64,000 nt of DNA, taken from contig JAZHRO010000003.1 of assembly GCA_037157565.1 (NCBI GenBank), positions 42,855,001 to 42,919,000 on the forward strand, read 5' to 3'. Both the position numbers and the translations under genes were made by a program. Shown one piece after another: positions 11,811 to 22,230 of the stretch. The notes under the pieces were generated by a model. The model saw only the letters and a program-made list of their open reading frames with translations, did no database searches and was not told where the DNA came from. Every line of letters begins with the position of its first letter. Position 1 is the first letter of the stretch. The DNA comes from Thalassia testudinum (lineage: Eukaryota; Streptophyta; Magnoliopsida; Alismatales; Hydrocharitaceae).

Positions 11811-13802
11811 TTAAGTTTTGCTAGTCCCAAGCAAAAGTGAAAAATAATGAAAGTAATCAGAAGATTTTTTCTTTTCTTATTTCAAAAATTTAAAATCCAG
11901 ACAAATGTGAAGTGATAATAGCCTAGGTAATGAATCCAAGTAAAAATAACCAACTTACATTTGCAGTTCGTACTTATCCCATGGTAAATATTTCTATTGG
12001 GATAGGCAACTACTTCCCTCGGGGATCAAGCAGAAAATAATCTGTAATTTGACCTCGATTTTTTGGCTTAGGTAGGAGATGCTGAGTTAAATGGATTCAT
12101 ATTTGGTGGCACATACTCATCTGGTGCTACATGTAGTCTAGTACTATAGACTCTAACTCTCCAGACTATCAAATGAGTCAACCCAGAGAGAGTCTAAGCA
12201 ACTATGCTCTCTTGATGTTCCTTTGTGTTTATTCTTTTCCTTCTTTTCCTTCTGAGATCACAAATCTCACCAAATTTTGTAAAAGCACTCACTGTTTGGT
12301 GGCTTCACATGGCATTCACACTTCAATTAAAGTCCTAATAACCCTACAACTAAGTTAGAGGACCTCAGCCAATATTCGGGCGATTAGAAATATTGAAAAG
12401 TAGGTATGGGTCATATTTGGTGGATTGTAATTGGTGTTTTTATTGTTGCCTCAAAAATATTGGCAAAAAATGACATGAAGATAAAACTCCAAACTTGGAC
12501 TCTTTTATTTATTTATTTATTTATATTATTTTTCTTCTTCTTTTTTCCTAAATATGAATATTTCTCTTTTCTTTTTTTTCTCTCTCTCTCCTTTTCTTCT
12601 TCTTCTCTCTCTTTTTTTATAACTCTAACATAACATGACGCAGACTTTTATTTATGCTGCATTATTAGGGATGATGATGGTCAAGAGGATATTATGTGGC
12701 TTATTTGGTGGAGGTGCCTACTCTCGGCACTGGGAAAAGATGGATAGGACAATTGTATTTCTGACCTTTGACATTACTATCCTCCTTCAGCCGAGGACTC
12801 TATGAAGGATGGTCATAACCATCCACTATAGTCATAGTTTTATTATGACTCTATCTCTGTGTATCTGCCTTATTTGGTGACTCTCAATAATTCACACAAT
12901 GTACACACATAGGAACAGAGAGCGAAAACTATGCCTAACTTTGAGATATCATCATCTAATTATCCAAAACTTAAGAGTCCTTGCACTAGAATTAGTGCAC
13001 CAGTAGTCTCTTTACTTCTCACAAATATGAGATGGATCTAGAAGATAGTGTGCCTAACTCCCTATTAACTGTCCAACGGTTCAGTAAACTAACAATGCTT
13101 ATTAGTTTTCTTCAAAGATCCATTACCCAGTCTACATGCAAGTGAAGTAAATGTACTGGATTCTAAACTTAAGAAGCAATTTAAGAAGAAAATCTTTAAT
13201 GAAACTTCCTTGATAAAAATTTTCTACTAGAGGCTAACCAATTTAGCTAAAGAAAATAACAAAGAGAATTTTTTTTTATGCTAATGCACCTAACCTAAAT
13301 GCATGAATATTGCTTAAAATGCAAAATGCACCCCCCCATGCCTAAATCCTACAATGTCCGCATTGTAAAATTAAAACAAGGGGAGAAAGGAAGGAAATCA
13401 CCTGATGATGGCATTTTTTTGAACGTTGGGTTGCCTCCCAACAAGCGTTGCATTTTCTGTCGGCAGCCAGACTTATAGGTAACCTGTAAGTCTAGTTCCA
13501 AATAGAAAGAGTAGGCCCTAAGAATATGCGTAACAGTGCGGGCCTAGAAAACAGGTAGCCACGGATGTTGTCGAGCTGATGGTGCAGGGTGATTTCAAAG
13601 CTTGCTAGAAGACATGAAAACAGACAACCTCGCAAGCTACTTGGAGAGGTCTAGGAATAACAAAAGGAACATGAGAAGGGACCTCCTAAAATGGAATAAG
13701 TAGAATATAGCAAGGATCCTCCAAAGCAGGAAGGGTTTTAAAAGATATAAACATAATTATTTCAAACCCTTGAATGGCGAGACTAAAAGTACAAGCATCA
13801 AT
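11811..13802. other. non-coding 3' part of the non-autonomous element
   Basis: AT-rich, with a pyrimidine-rich stretch near 12500-12620 (TTTA and TTC/CTT runs). I see no coding motif. A second purine-tract-like motif (13331-13343) lies about 1.5 kb upstream, in element sense, of the one at the LTR. Confidence 0.5.
13331..13343 (-). repeat. second, internal polypurine-tract-like motif
   Basis: CCCCCCCATGCCT on the plus strand, followed about 10 bases on by CAATGTCCGCATTG. The same pair of motifs is found at 29583-29595 in the Athila-type element (CCCCCCCATGCCT, then CAATGTCCACATTG). Confidence 0.6.
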
Positions 13803-14921
13803 CTACTCTCGCCACTCTACCCGAGGATGTACTGGCCTAATATTCTTCCCAGAAAGAATGTATATGAGCAGAGATCTAAGCCATGGATCGGTTAGGGAGT
13901 GTAAGGGTTGTTTGTGGTGTTGGAAGGTAATGATTAAGTCTAATGAGGGCTTAGTCAATGTCGAGTCCAATTCCAACAATGATTTAGCTTGTGTATTCTC
14001 CCTAACAATTACTGTATAAAAATTCACGTCACCCTGCCTATCATTAATGATTTGAGTCATAGTTTCACCTTCCAGTATATGTGAATCAATGGTGGACTCC
14101 AAATTAAATTCCTTTGATGGCAGGGTTGAAGCAATAGAATCATTATCATTAATTTCATCCCCGGATTCTTTTGGTTCACTAGAGTTTTTGTCGGGGTGTA
14201 TATGTGATTCACCAGTAAAGAGAGGAGTTGGATCAGTATCCTCAATTATTTTTGAAGGAGGATCAGTCTTAATGTTTTGGAGTAATCCTGTATCACTCAA
14301 TTCTTTATTCTTCTCGGGGCATAAATCCTCAATTGATGTGTATTGTCCCCAAGAGTCTCTCCTAGGCTTCTCACTATTGTGTTCGTCCTCCTCCAATATC
14401 AACTCCTGGTTTTGCAGAGGATGACTCTCAAAATCAAAAGTAGGGAGGAGTTCGGATTTCACCAGATTATTTACATCCTCAGGGGGCAAGTCCTCTGATA
14501 ACACATAATCCCCCTGTGATTCACTCTAGATTCTAAGGCCAGGTTCCTCCATCGGGTTATTATCCTCCTCTAAAATAGACTCTTTGTACCCCTGAGACCA
14601 AAATTGATCCAATTCATCCTCCATTCGCTTAAGGTCACCTTCACTAGGTGCAATTAAATCCTCAGAATGTTGGATGGTAGGTGTTGACTCCCTAAGTGGA
14701 GGGTCAGGATTAGGCTCACTAAGGGTAGAATGGGGTTCCACCAGATAATTAATAGGGGAAGTGATATGAACAATACGACCTTGACCCGAGTTATCAGGGG
14801 TAAGGAAAATACTGTCATTAGGGTCAAGGTCCTCAAGAGGTACCATCTTCCCTTTCTTTTGACTCCAATATATCTCGGGTGGATAATTACTAGGATCGTT
14901 CTCCTCTAGTGGCTGTCTCAT
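13803..14921 (-). pseudogene. acidic ORF of unknown family in the non-autonomous element, one in-frame TAG
   Basis: Two open pieces, 14526-14921 and 13803-14525, are in the same frame and separated only by a single TAG (14526-14528). Together they would encode about 370 residues rich in Asp, Glu, Pro and Ser, with pieces such as PPEIYWSQKKGKMVPLEDLD and SWGQYTSIEDLCPEKNKEL. There is no zinc knuckle, protease or RT motif. It could be a diverged gag tail or an element-specific protein. The single stop could be a recent mutation or a readthrough site; the sequence cannot decide. Confidence 0.5.
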
Positions 14922-14988
14922 TGGGAGAGTCTAAGTGATAGCTACTCAAAATGGGATCCCTATTGTCTGTTGTTTCCTCAGAATCTTG

Positions 14989-15408
14989 TTAATGATCATG
15001 GTTGTATGAGTAGGGATCAAAATCATTAGTAAGGGAGTAGCCAAGCTGACGAATTTGCTTATTCAATTGTTGACTATTCCTTAATATCTCTCCCATAGAC
15101 TCCATTTCTTTTTGTTGGTTTTGCATTTCTATCATAAAAGAGGAGAGGCTACTGCTATCAGATTGGGGAGGATAGTCAACCTCAGGCTCTGGTTGCCTAG
15201 GGGTATCGGTCCAAGCTCGATAAGGAAAATCATGAAGGGTGGGAGGGTTGGGTGTTTGCATAGTAGTGGGGATTCTAGGGGTGGAAAATCCCGCTCCTAG
15301 GCTCTGCTCAAAAGTGGGAGTTATCGGGCCAGTACTCCCAAGATAGGAATATGAATGATCCCATGAATTGTCAATGTACCCATCAAAGGATGGATACGCT
15401 CGGGGCAT
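14989..15408 (-). CDS. gag-tail-like ORF of unknown family in the non-autonomous element
   Basis: A 139-codon ORF starts with ATG (MPRAYPSFDGYIDNSWDHSY), is rich in Pro, Ser and Tyr, and ends in a Gln/Glu-rich helix (SFMIEMQNQQKEMESMGEIL). The Tyr/Pro-rich region followed by a short coil is like the C-terminal part of Athila gag, where the element at 34 kb has SPGWRNHPNFS and then MVEMQGSMLQLMQQM. The similarity is weak, so a relation is only suggested. It lies just upstream, in a different frame, of the ORF at 13803-14921. Confidence 0.42.
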   Translation of the reverse strand: MPRAYPSFDGYIDNSWDHSYSYLGSTGPITPTFEQSLGAGFSTPRIPTTMQTPNPPTLHDFPYRAWTDTPRQPEPEVDYPPQSDSSSLSSFMIEMQNQQKEMESMGEILRNSQQLNKQIRQLGYSLTNDFDPYSYNHDH

Positions 15409-16690
15409 GGGTCCTGGTTAAAAGATGGGAAGTATTGATTCTGATAATCTGAATGATAGGAGTAAGGGTGATCCATTTCTTTAAGTTAAATAAGTTAAAC
15501 TCTCTTAGGATTTAGAACCAATAAAAAAAAAGTAGAAACTTCCTAGAGAGTTCTACCACTATCAAAACAAATGCAAATATAGTGGGATCTGTTTTAGTAG
15601 ATTCTAGGTCTTAGAATTAGGTGTTCAGTTGGTGGCCAAACAAGTTTTGCAAAAATTACGCTTCTTAGGCCGACCTTCGTTGGTGCCTACAACCTACTTG
15701 TAAGGGATGGAAGTCTCGAATCGAACCCATGCACGAGGAACCAAAGTTACTTGGTGGATAGGCTTGTTGATTTTCGACTAACTTCCCTTTTGGTGCAAAA
15801 AAGGAGAGGTAGAAATTTATCTAGTGACCTTATGTGTGATGTGCATAGTGTTTCATGTGTGCAACACGTTTACGTTTTGAATTTTGAAATCTCGCAAACA
15901 AGATCCTTTTGCACACAATTTCAAATCACAGATTTCAAGGTCCAACCTCTGAGCAGTCCCAATTTTTAAAGTGACCACTGAATTAATTTGATTCAAACAC
16001 TTTAGTGGTCTTGGCTTTAAAGTCCAATGCAAATGCATGACAGGTATTTGATGCTAAAGAGAAGACGTATCTTACTCCAGCTTTCTTCGTGCAAAATGTC
16101 TGCAATGCAGAAATATAAAGTAGATGCTACTCATTCAATCCTAGATGGTCGCCCTATTGATATGCAGCTTCTAGCAAGTAGTTCGAATATCTTTTTTATT
16201 TTTTCTGGTAATTAATACTCAAACAAACCTAATCTAATTTAGCTAACTAACTAACGTGCAGTTCAAATAATTCAAATAAACCTATAATCTAAATAAAATG
16301 GGAACATGCTTCCAAAAATATGCTCCCGCATACAAGAGAAATAAGCAATAAAAGCACTGGGAACAAGTTCTCAAAATTGCCCAACACGGGTCCAAAAGAT
16401 AGAAATTAAATGCTAATGTCTATCTAAACTAATCTAAATCTAAAAGAAGAAAATAAATGTCTCTGGTCGCCGATCCTTCCTCCACGCGCGTGGGATCAAG
16501 GCCCACGTGCTCCTGTTGCTGCCCTCTAAGTGGCATCAAGGTCCACCAAGAATATCGCCTCCGTTGTGCGCACCCGTTGTGTTCGTTTAGTTTTTGCATG
16601 CAAATAGAAACAAGGTCAGTAATTTAAAAAGGTTTCAAAAATAGCATAAAAATAATATACATTTCCTGAAAAATTAATAGGCGTATTTCC
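15409..16690. other. leader region of the non-autonomous element, no gene seen
   Basis: Lies between the primer site and the first ORF. AT-rich, with no long ORF carrying a recognisable motif. An untranslated leader of about 1.3 kb is normal for Athila-type elements. Confidence 0.5.
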
Positions 16691-16708
16691 TCCCTAGCAA
16701 CGGAGCCA
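16691..16708 (-). promoter_or_regulatory. primer-binding site (tRNA-Asp type)
   Basis: The minus strand reads TGGCTCCGTTGCTAGGGA, two bases from the 5' LTR end. It is close to TGGCGCCGTTGCCGGGGA, the complement of the plant tRNA-Asp 3' end used by Athila/Tat elements. Confidence 0.7.
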
Positions 16709-16710
16709 TT

Positions 16711-18745
16711 TGACGGATCGATCTTCATTTTCGATAAAAATTTTAACATAAAATGACGTGTTGTTATAGTTCGTTGCGTGGTAGAAAATCACTTTTCAAA
16801 ACATTTAATATTCAAAAACTAACTACAAAAATAGTTAGGTCATCTCCACAAGAAGGAATTAGCCTATTAAACTAGTGAATGCTGACTCTTTTATTCAGGA
16901 AACTCAATGGGTGTGCATGCTAACTCATGCAACTTATTTTCGACATAAGTTCTCATTCTAAACAATTAATCAATAATGTAAGGGTGCACATACAAAATCA
17001 CCACAATATAATACAAGGTAAAATAGTGATTTTGATACAGGTATCCCGTAAATATTAATTTCCTACAAGATAGAGCCTGTTCACTATATCTAATATCCCT
17101 TATTTAATATCATTCATGAGGAGAATTTAGCCATAGGTAATTAATCAAAAATAGAGGGATATTCATGCAGTTTTCTTTCAATATATTAATTCATTAAATA
17201 AAGTAATACTAAAAGTGGTAATGGCAATATGCGTAATTATTAATTAGAGGAGGAATAGAGCTTTTTTTCTCTTTCTTCTTTGCGCACGGAGAAGGGCTTG
17301 CCGACGGGAGGGGTGGTCGGAGGAGGTCGTCCGGGAGAAGGGCATCAAGATGATGGTGATGGGGTGGCGAGAGGCAGCCAGCGGTGGTAGGATGGAGGCG
17401 GAGTTGCCAAACAACGTTGACGTGGTGGCTTGCTGTGGAGGCCGCTTGCGTGGGCCGCACGTGGTCGCACGAGGCCTTGGTGGTCGGCAAGGATGCTCGG
17501 CAATGCTTGAGATCGTTGGAGAGAGCTTGGGGCCGAGTTTGGCGATTGGAGGAGGTGCTGCGGGTTTGGGTTCTTTGGGTTCTTTGTGGAGTAGCAGGGG
17601 ATGGTTGGTTGGAACGAAGAAGAAGAAAAGGAAGAAGATGGAGGAGGGGTTGCATGGTGGTGCGTGGTGATGTTCCTCAGTTGAAGGGGGTTTTGGCGGT
17701 GATGTGCGTGTCTACGGTGAGGAGTTGTTGGGTTCTTCTGGGGGTTGAAGAAGGTGAATAGGAGAGGAAGGTGTTGGGGGAACGACGTCAAGGATGGTGA
17801 TGGTGGTGCTGTTTCAAGGTGGAGAAGTGGTGCGCACGCACTGTCACTGCATGCACGGGCTGAGGGGCAATGTTGAAGCTCTCTTTTGATGGCCAGAATG
17901 CACACATGTTGCAAGGTGTAAGCTCTTTTCCACGGTGGTGGTGAGGGAGGAGATCCCCGCCTCAAGGAGAAGATGGTGAACAGTGGAGAGGGTGGTGATG
18001 GGTGGTTTGCTCTGCGAAGGAGAAGAAGAAGAAGATAAAGAAGAGGCGGATGGTATTGGCGCTTTGGATGGGTTGCTGCGGTGAGGGGTGTGTGGTGTTG
18101 ATGGCATTGGGGGTGCAGGTGTGCGCTTTGTCACTGCGCACACCACGGCAGGCGAAGGGCGAAGGAGTATGTTTTAGCCATGGTGCACGCTGGAGTTCAT
18201 GGTGTGCGCTTGTTCCACGGTGGTCGAGAGGAGAAGAGTTCCCCACCAGGGGGAAGGGAAGATAGCGAGCGTCCTCTAGCTGCTCTTCTTATCAGAACAC
18301 TTGTAGTTTGTTGCTTCCACCGAACGCTTCTCCAACCACCTGCAAAGAATGCGAGTGGTTGGAGCGGTAGAAAAGGGACGACCGCTCTTTATCAAACGTC
18401 TAATTGATGTTCTGGACGTCTTAAAATGTGTAGATAGCAGTGGTTCTCTATGGAGATTCTCAGACGTCCAAATTAAACTTCAGACATCTTGTAGAGTGAT
18501 TTTGGCTATCTTCCTAATGCCTTCAAGTGTCGTGTGCCTACCTTGCATCCACCAAATGATTATTATAACATATCATATGTTATTAAACATAAAATTGGTG
18601 CATAAGATGATATGCAGACTACGTTGAATTCCCACTTAGTTCCTAATCAAATATCAACTAAAAATGACTAATTAAAGAGTACTTAGGCCAAATAATAGTC
18701 CATGTAAGTGAGGCCAAATAATAGTCCACGTAAGTGGACTTATCA
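16711..18745 (-). repeat. 5' LTR of the non-autonomous element
   Basis: Starts TGACGGATCG and ends GGACTTATCA on the plus strand. It is slightly longer than its partner because of a 26-bp tandem duplication at 18685-18736 (AGGCCAAATAATAGTCCAYG...). It keeps more CpGs than the left copy, including two 20-bp-spaced pairs of the ACGTCT motif (18394/18414 and 18462/18482). GC-rich ORFs on both strands at 17200-18270 lack any family signature. Confidence 0.85.
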
Positions 18746-19009
18746 ACCAACATTCAAGTACAAGGATTAAAATAGAAACAAGAAATGAAGAAAGGAAGGA
18801 GGACTATGTTGAAGGCCAAGAACAAAGATTCTAGAAGGTGATGAAGATAGGTAGTTTTCTTTCTTTCTTTTTGATGTATTATTTTTTCTTTCTTTGTTAA
18901 AATGTAAAAAGAGCCTTTACAATCTTAAAAATATCCATAGAATGTGCTCTAGAACCTACCCAAGCTTTCCATATTCTCAAAATCTTGAAAAATCACTATT
19001 ACATTTTTT

Positions 19010-19749
19010 AGATGTCTCTTTTTGTTTCTAGACATCTGAATCCTTCTTTTCAGATGTCTAACATTAAAACTCTCTTAAGCTTTTCAAGCATCTATTTTTA
19101 TATTCATACATCTAAACCTCCTATTTTCGATGTCTGACTTTAGGTCTGAGACATCTATCTTTATTTCAGACTTCTTTCACTCTCATCTTAAACTACCTTC
19201 AGATTGCAAACATCTACTGTGATTGTCAAATGTCTGTCTCAATTTGAAAAATGCATCTGCGATTATATTTTTCAAACTCTAAGGTTCAAACCTTGATTAA
19301 TGATCAGTTGCTTTTATTTGAATTGAGCATTTCATTTCTTCAAACTTCTGATCATTTGTTTGAGATGTCTAACTCTTCTTATCGAACATCTATCCTTATT
19401 ATTAAATGACTTATTTTGGCCTATAAAAGGTTTATGGTTTTGATTGAGTTGTCCCTGGTCTCACCATTCTAAGTCTAGGAAGTAATCTTTTGATACTATG
19501 GCCTTTTCAAATGTCTCCATTTGTCTTCAAATGTCAAATGTCTTTGTGAGACATCTCAACTTTGTCTTTAGACGTCCCTACCAAATTCAAACTTGAATAT
19601 CAATTATTGAAATCATTTATATGTTAGGTCATTCAATTTCAAACATCCAACTCTTCACTAAGACTTCTATTTGTGCTTCAAATGTCTCAATTATCTTCAA
19701 ATGTTTGAGTTGTGACTTTCAGACATCTCAATTTGATTGTCAAATGTCT
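19010..19749. repeat. roughly 20-bp-phased array of decayed AGACGTCT palindromes in the Copia-like LTR
   Basis: AGATGTCT/AGACATCT-type 8-mers begin at 19010, 19030, 19052, 19106, 19128, 19149, 19168, 19208, 19228, 19342, 19363, 19384, 19509, 19529, 19549, 19570, 19641, 19661, 19680, 19699, 19721 and 19742. Steps inside clusters are 19-22 bp and larger gaps are often near multiples of 20. AGATGTCT and AGACATCT are exactly the two products of deaminating the CpG in AGACGTCT; one unit (19570) still reads AGACGTCC. The array ends about 110 bp upstream of the TATA box, as an enhancer would. Confidence 0.75.
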
Positions 19750-19857
19750 AATCCAATCAAATTATGATTAAATGTTGTGTATCTATTTCACCTCAATTTA
19801 TTGCATTCAAATTCAAATTCAAATGAAACCTAAGGCCTAAACCTAACGTCTTGCACT

Positions 19858-19864
19858 TATAAAT
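19858..19864 (+). promoter_or_regulatory. TATA box of the Copia-like LTR
   Basis: TATAAAT in CTTATAAATACCCACC lies about 110 bp downstream of the palindrome array and about 550 bp before the LTR end, which fits a U3/R boundary. Confidence 0.6.
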
Positions 19865-20414
19865 ACCCACCTAAGGTTGCCTTAAGCCTACACACTAAGA
19901 AAAGAATCATTCTTGCGCTAAAACTCTCTCATTCTATCTTCTAAGTATTCTATGCTCTTGTGCTCTTTGTGCTTTTTGAAATCTTTGAGAAACATCCACA
20001 CTCCCTCCGTTTCATCTCGATATACTTCATATAGGTTTGATAAGAGAGTATCTTAGCCTTACTTTATACTCCATATCATTCTAAAGGCTCTTAGGATTTT
20101 TATTATACTGCTTTTATTAGTTTGTTTGGGTACCTGATTTGTGGGTTTCCTATTTCCTCTTAAAAAGGAACAAAACTCACCTTAGGGGTTGTGTAGGAGA
20201 GGGTTTTGTAAATTGACAAACACCACCCTTGGATTTGTGATGTGGCATAGTGATTTCTACTTGTTGGGGGTAAAATCTTAGATTGGGAGATCTAGGTAGA
20301 GATTTTTACCACAAGGGTTTTCTCTATATATTCTTGTCTTCATTTGAAATTGATTATATTTTGTCTTTACTAATTTTATTGTACAATTCAACCTCCCTTC
20401 TTGTGCCACTAACA

Positions 20415-21504
20415 AGTCTTGATCTAATCCCCATCCTGATGTTAAGCCCAAAGTTTGTTGTAGTCCAACCAAGCCCCAAAGATTTTACTTTAATCATCTA
20501 GTCTCATGACCATTTAACTCCACCAATTCTCATTACTCTGAGCTTATTAATGAAATCCATTGATTAAAGCAAATACTTTAACCCGATTTCATTATTATTA
20601 ACAAGTAGTTTGCTCACTTGCCACTCATGTCATTATACCAGTTAATCAACCTTTCCTACTAAAGGAAATCAATATGTATCCTTCCTATGTGGTTCCACTT
20701 ATACAAATAACCCCTTTTTGACCTTTAGAGTGGTTAAAAAGGCACATAACCCTCAGGTAAGGAATACCCATCCCAGATATCAGATCATTAATTGGTTGTC
20801 AAATGAGTCGAGCTTGCGGGAGTGAGCCTTTGTCTAACACTCAAGATCTTTGAAAAGTTATTTCACACAGGACTATTTGAGTACTAGTCTATTTAATCTT
20901 TTTTAGATCTTTAGTGATGGGAGTAGATGGACACCTAAAATTCCTAGCTCTTTATAGGAGCAATGTATTTTTGGGTGTTCCAAAAAGCTATTCTCAAGAA
21001 CACCAAACCATCCGACATTCCTACTCACTTCCCATCAGAAAGGAGTGCTCCACATCTAAACTTCCTTATGATACACAGTGTCTTCCATACTTATGAGTAC
21101 TAGATGGGCTATTGCCTCAATACCATTCCACAATGAGTCCTAGTTATCAATCCTTGACCAACCACCATAACTAGAAACTATCCAATTTCAGATCCAACCT
21201 CGGGTAGATTCTATCTATGAACTTCCCCTTAGGACCCACCTAGGTTCTCTGTGAACTCATTGTTCACTGAGTCTAGGTTATGTCACCTACACAATCCGTT
21301 ACTACTTAACTAGCAAGATCCGTTGTAAAAGGGGCAATCATGATTATTGGGATTCAATATTTAAGTACCTAATCATAATAAATCCAAAAGAGACATAAGA
21401 GGACACCGATAATTAGCAAGAGGTAAACACATGCAAAATGATGCTACACGCAAAGAGAACTACAATAATGAATCACATAATGAGGATGAAAGTGACTACT
21501 CTAC
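20415..21504. other. flanking sequence between two insertions, no gene recognised
   Basis: AT-rich sequence with no domain or RNA gene that I can identify. It is the original host of the Athila-type insertion at 21505 and probably continues at 38295. It may itself be an old repeat, but I see no termini. Confidence 0.4.
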
Positions 21505-22200
21505 TGTTGAACGTTGGAGGTCTATGCTATCGGATTTGGTTTTGAAAACCTATCGTTGTAATTTGAATAGCGAAGAACTCGGGTTCAACAAATAAAATTT
21601 ATATTGGAAAAGAAATCCCAGGTTGAACTCAGGGAGGCTACGTTGATCAAAATTTGCAATTATATTTTTTTCTTTTTGTTTAAATAGTGGAGTAATTACA
21701 ATGCAATGGAATTAATATAAACAATCAGAGAAAAGAGAGAAAGAGAGAGAGAGAGAAAACATCCACTTGAAGTTGCAAAATGTTTGTACATCTAAGAAAG
21801 TGAGAAATTACACTAGAAGTAGGAAAATTCTACTCTAGAAAGTAAGAAAAAGGAATGGGAGAGAGAAGTTATCCTCCTCGACAATCGCTTGGAGGACGAG
21901 CCAAACGAGACAATGCCTGGAAGACGATGAACGGAGCGGGAAGAAGGAGGTCGAAGCAAGAGGAACGGGAACGAGGCAGCATGTTGTCGTCGTCGCGGGA
22001 TCCGCTTCAAGAATGGAGGTGAAAAGTTGATTTTACCTCTTAAGGAGCATCCCAGGTGTGGGACAAGCTTCTCTTGAGCTTTGGAGAGGGAGAGAAGAGA
22101 AGGAAGGGATGAGAAATTCGTATGGAGGGGGTCTCCTTTTATAGTTGCAAGGAGTAGGGGCATTTTGGACATTTTAATTTGAAAATCATTAATATGGGAC

Positions 22201-22230
22201 CTTTAGTGATGGATAAATCCGTCACTAAAG
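22201..22230. promoter_or_regulatory. TTTAGTGA/TCACTAAA hairpin upstream of the LTR TATA box
   Basis: Arms CTTTAGTGATGGAT and ATCCGTCACTAAAG are separated by 2 bases, with one mismatch. It lies about 60 bp upstream (minus sense) of the TATA box at 22136. Equivalent repeats occur at about 37330-37360 and 4808-4840. Confidence 0.6.

Larger units (their letters stand above)
9781..18745 (-). mobile_element. complete non-autonomous Athila-like LTR retrotransposon
   Basis: Two long direct repeats, 9781-11797 and 16711-18745, bound a 4.9 kb internal region. The 5-bp duplication ACCAA flanks the whole unit (9776-9780 and 18746-18750). A primer-binding site matching tRNA-Asp lies at 16691-16708 and a purine tract at 11801-11810, so transcription runs on the minus strand. 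There is no protease, RT, RNase H or integrase, only acidic ORFs of unknown family. The primer site and the paired purine-tract motifs match those of the Athila-type element at 21505-38294. It was therefore probably mobilised by an autonomous relative (inference). Confidence 0.88.
9702..20414 (+). mobile_element. Copia-like solo LTR, split by the element at 9781-18745
   Basis: The LTR starts TGTTGGTGCATAAGC at 9702 and ends CCACTAACA at 20414, so its ends are near-perfect inverted repeats (TGTTGGTG / CACTAACA). The direct repeat AGTC flanks both sides (9698-9701 and 20415-20418). Without the inserted element it is about 1.74 kb. TGTTGGTG starts and TTTGATGAT just inside are typical of plant Copia (SIRE/Maximus-like) LTRs; that lineage is inferred. 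No primer site or coding region adjoins it, so it is a solo LTR. It carries the long decayed palindrome array at 19010-19749 and a TATA box at 19858. Confidence 0.72.

Noticed and set aside
14089..14424. Plus-strand ORF of 111 codons
   Set aside because: Antisense shadow of the acidic minus-strand ORF at 13803-14921.
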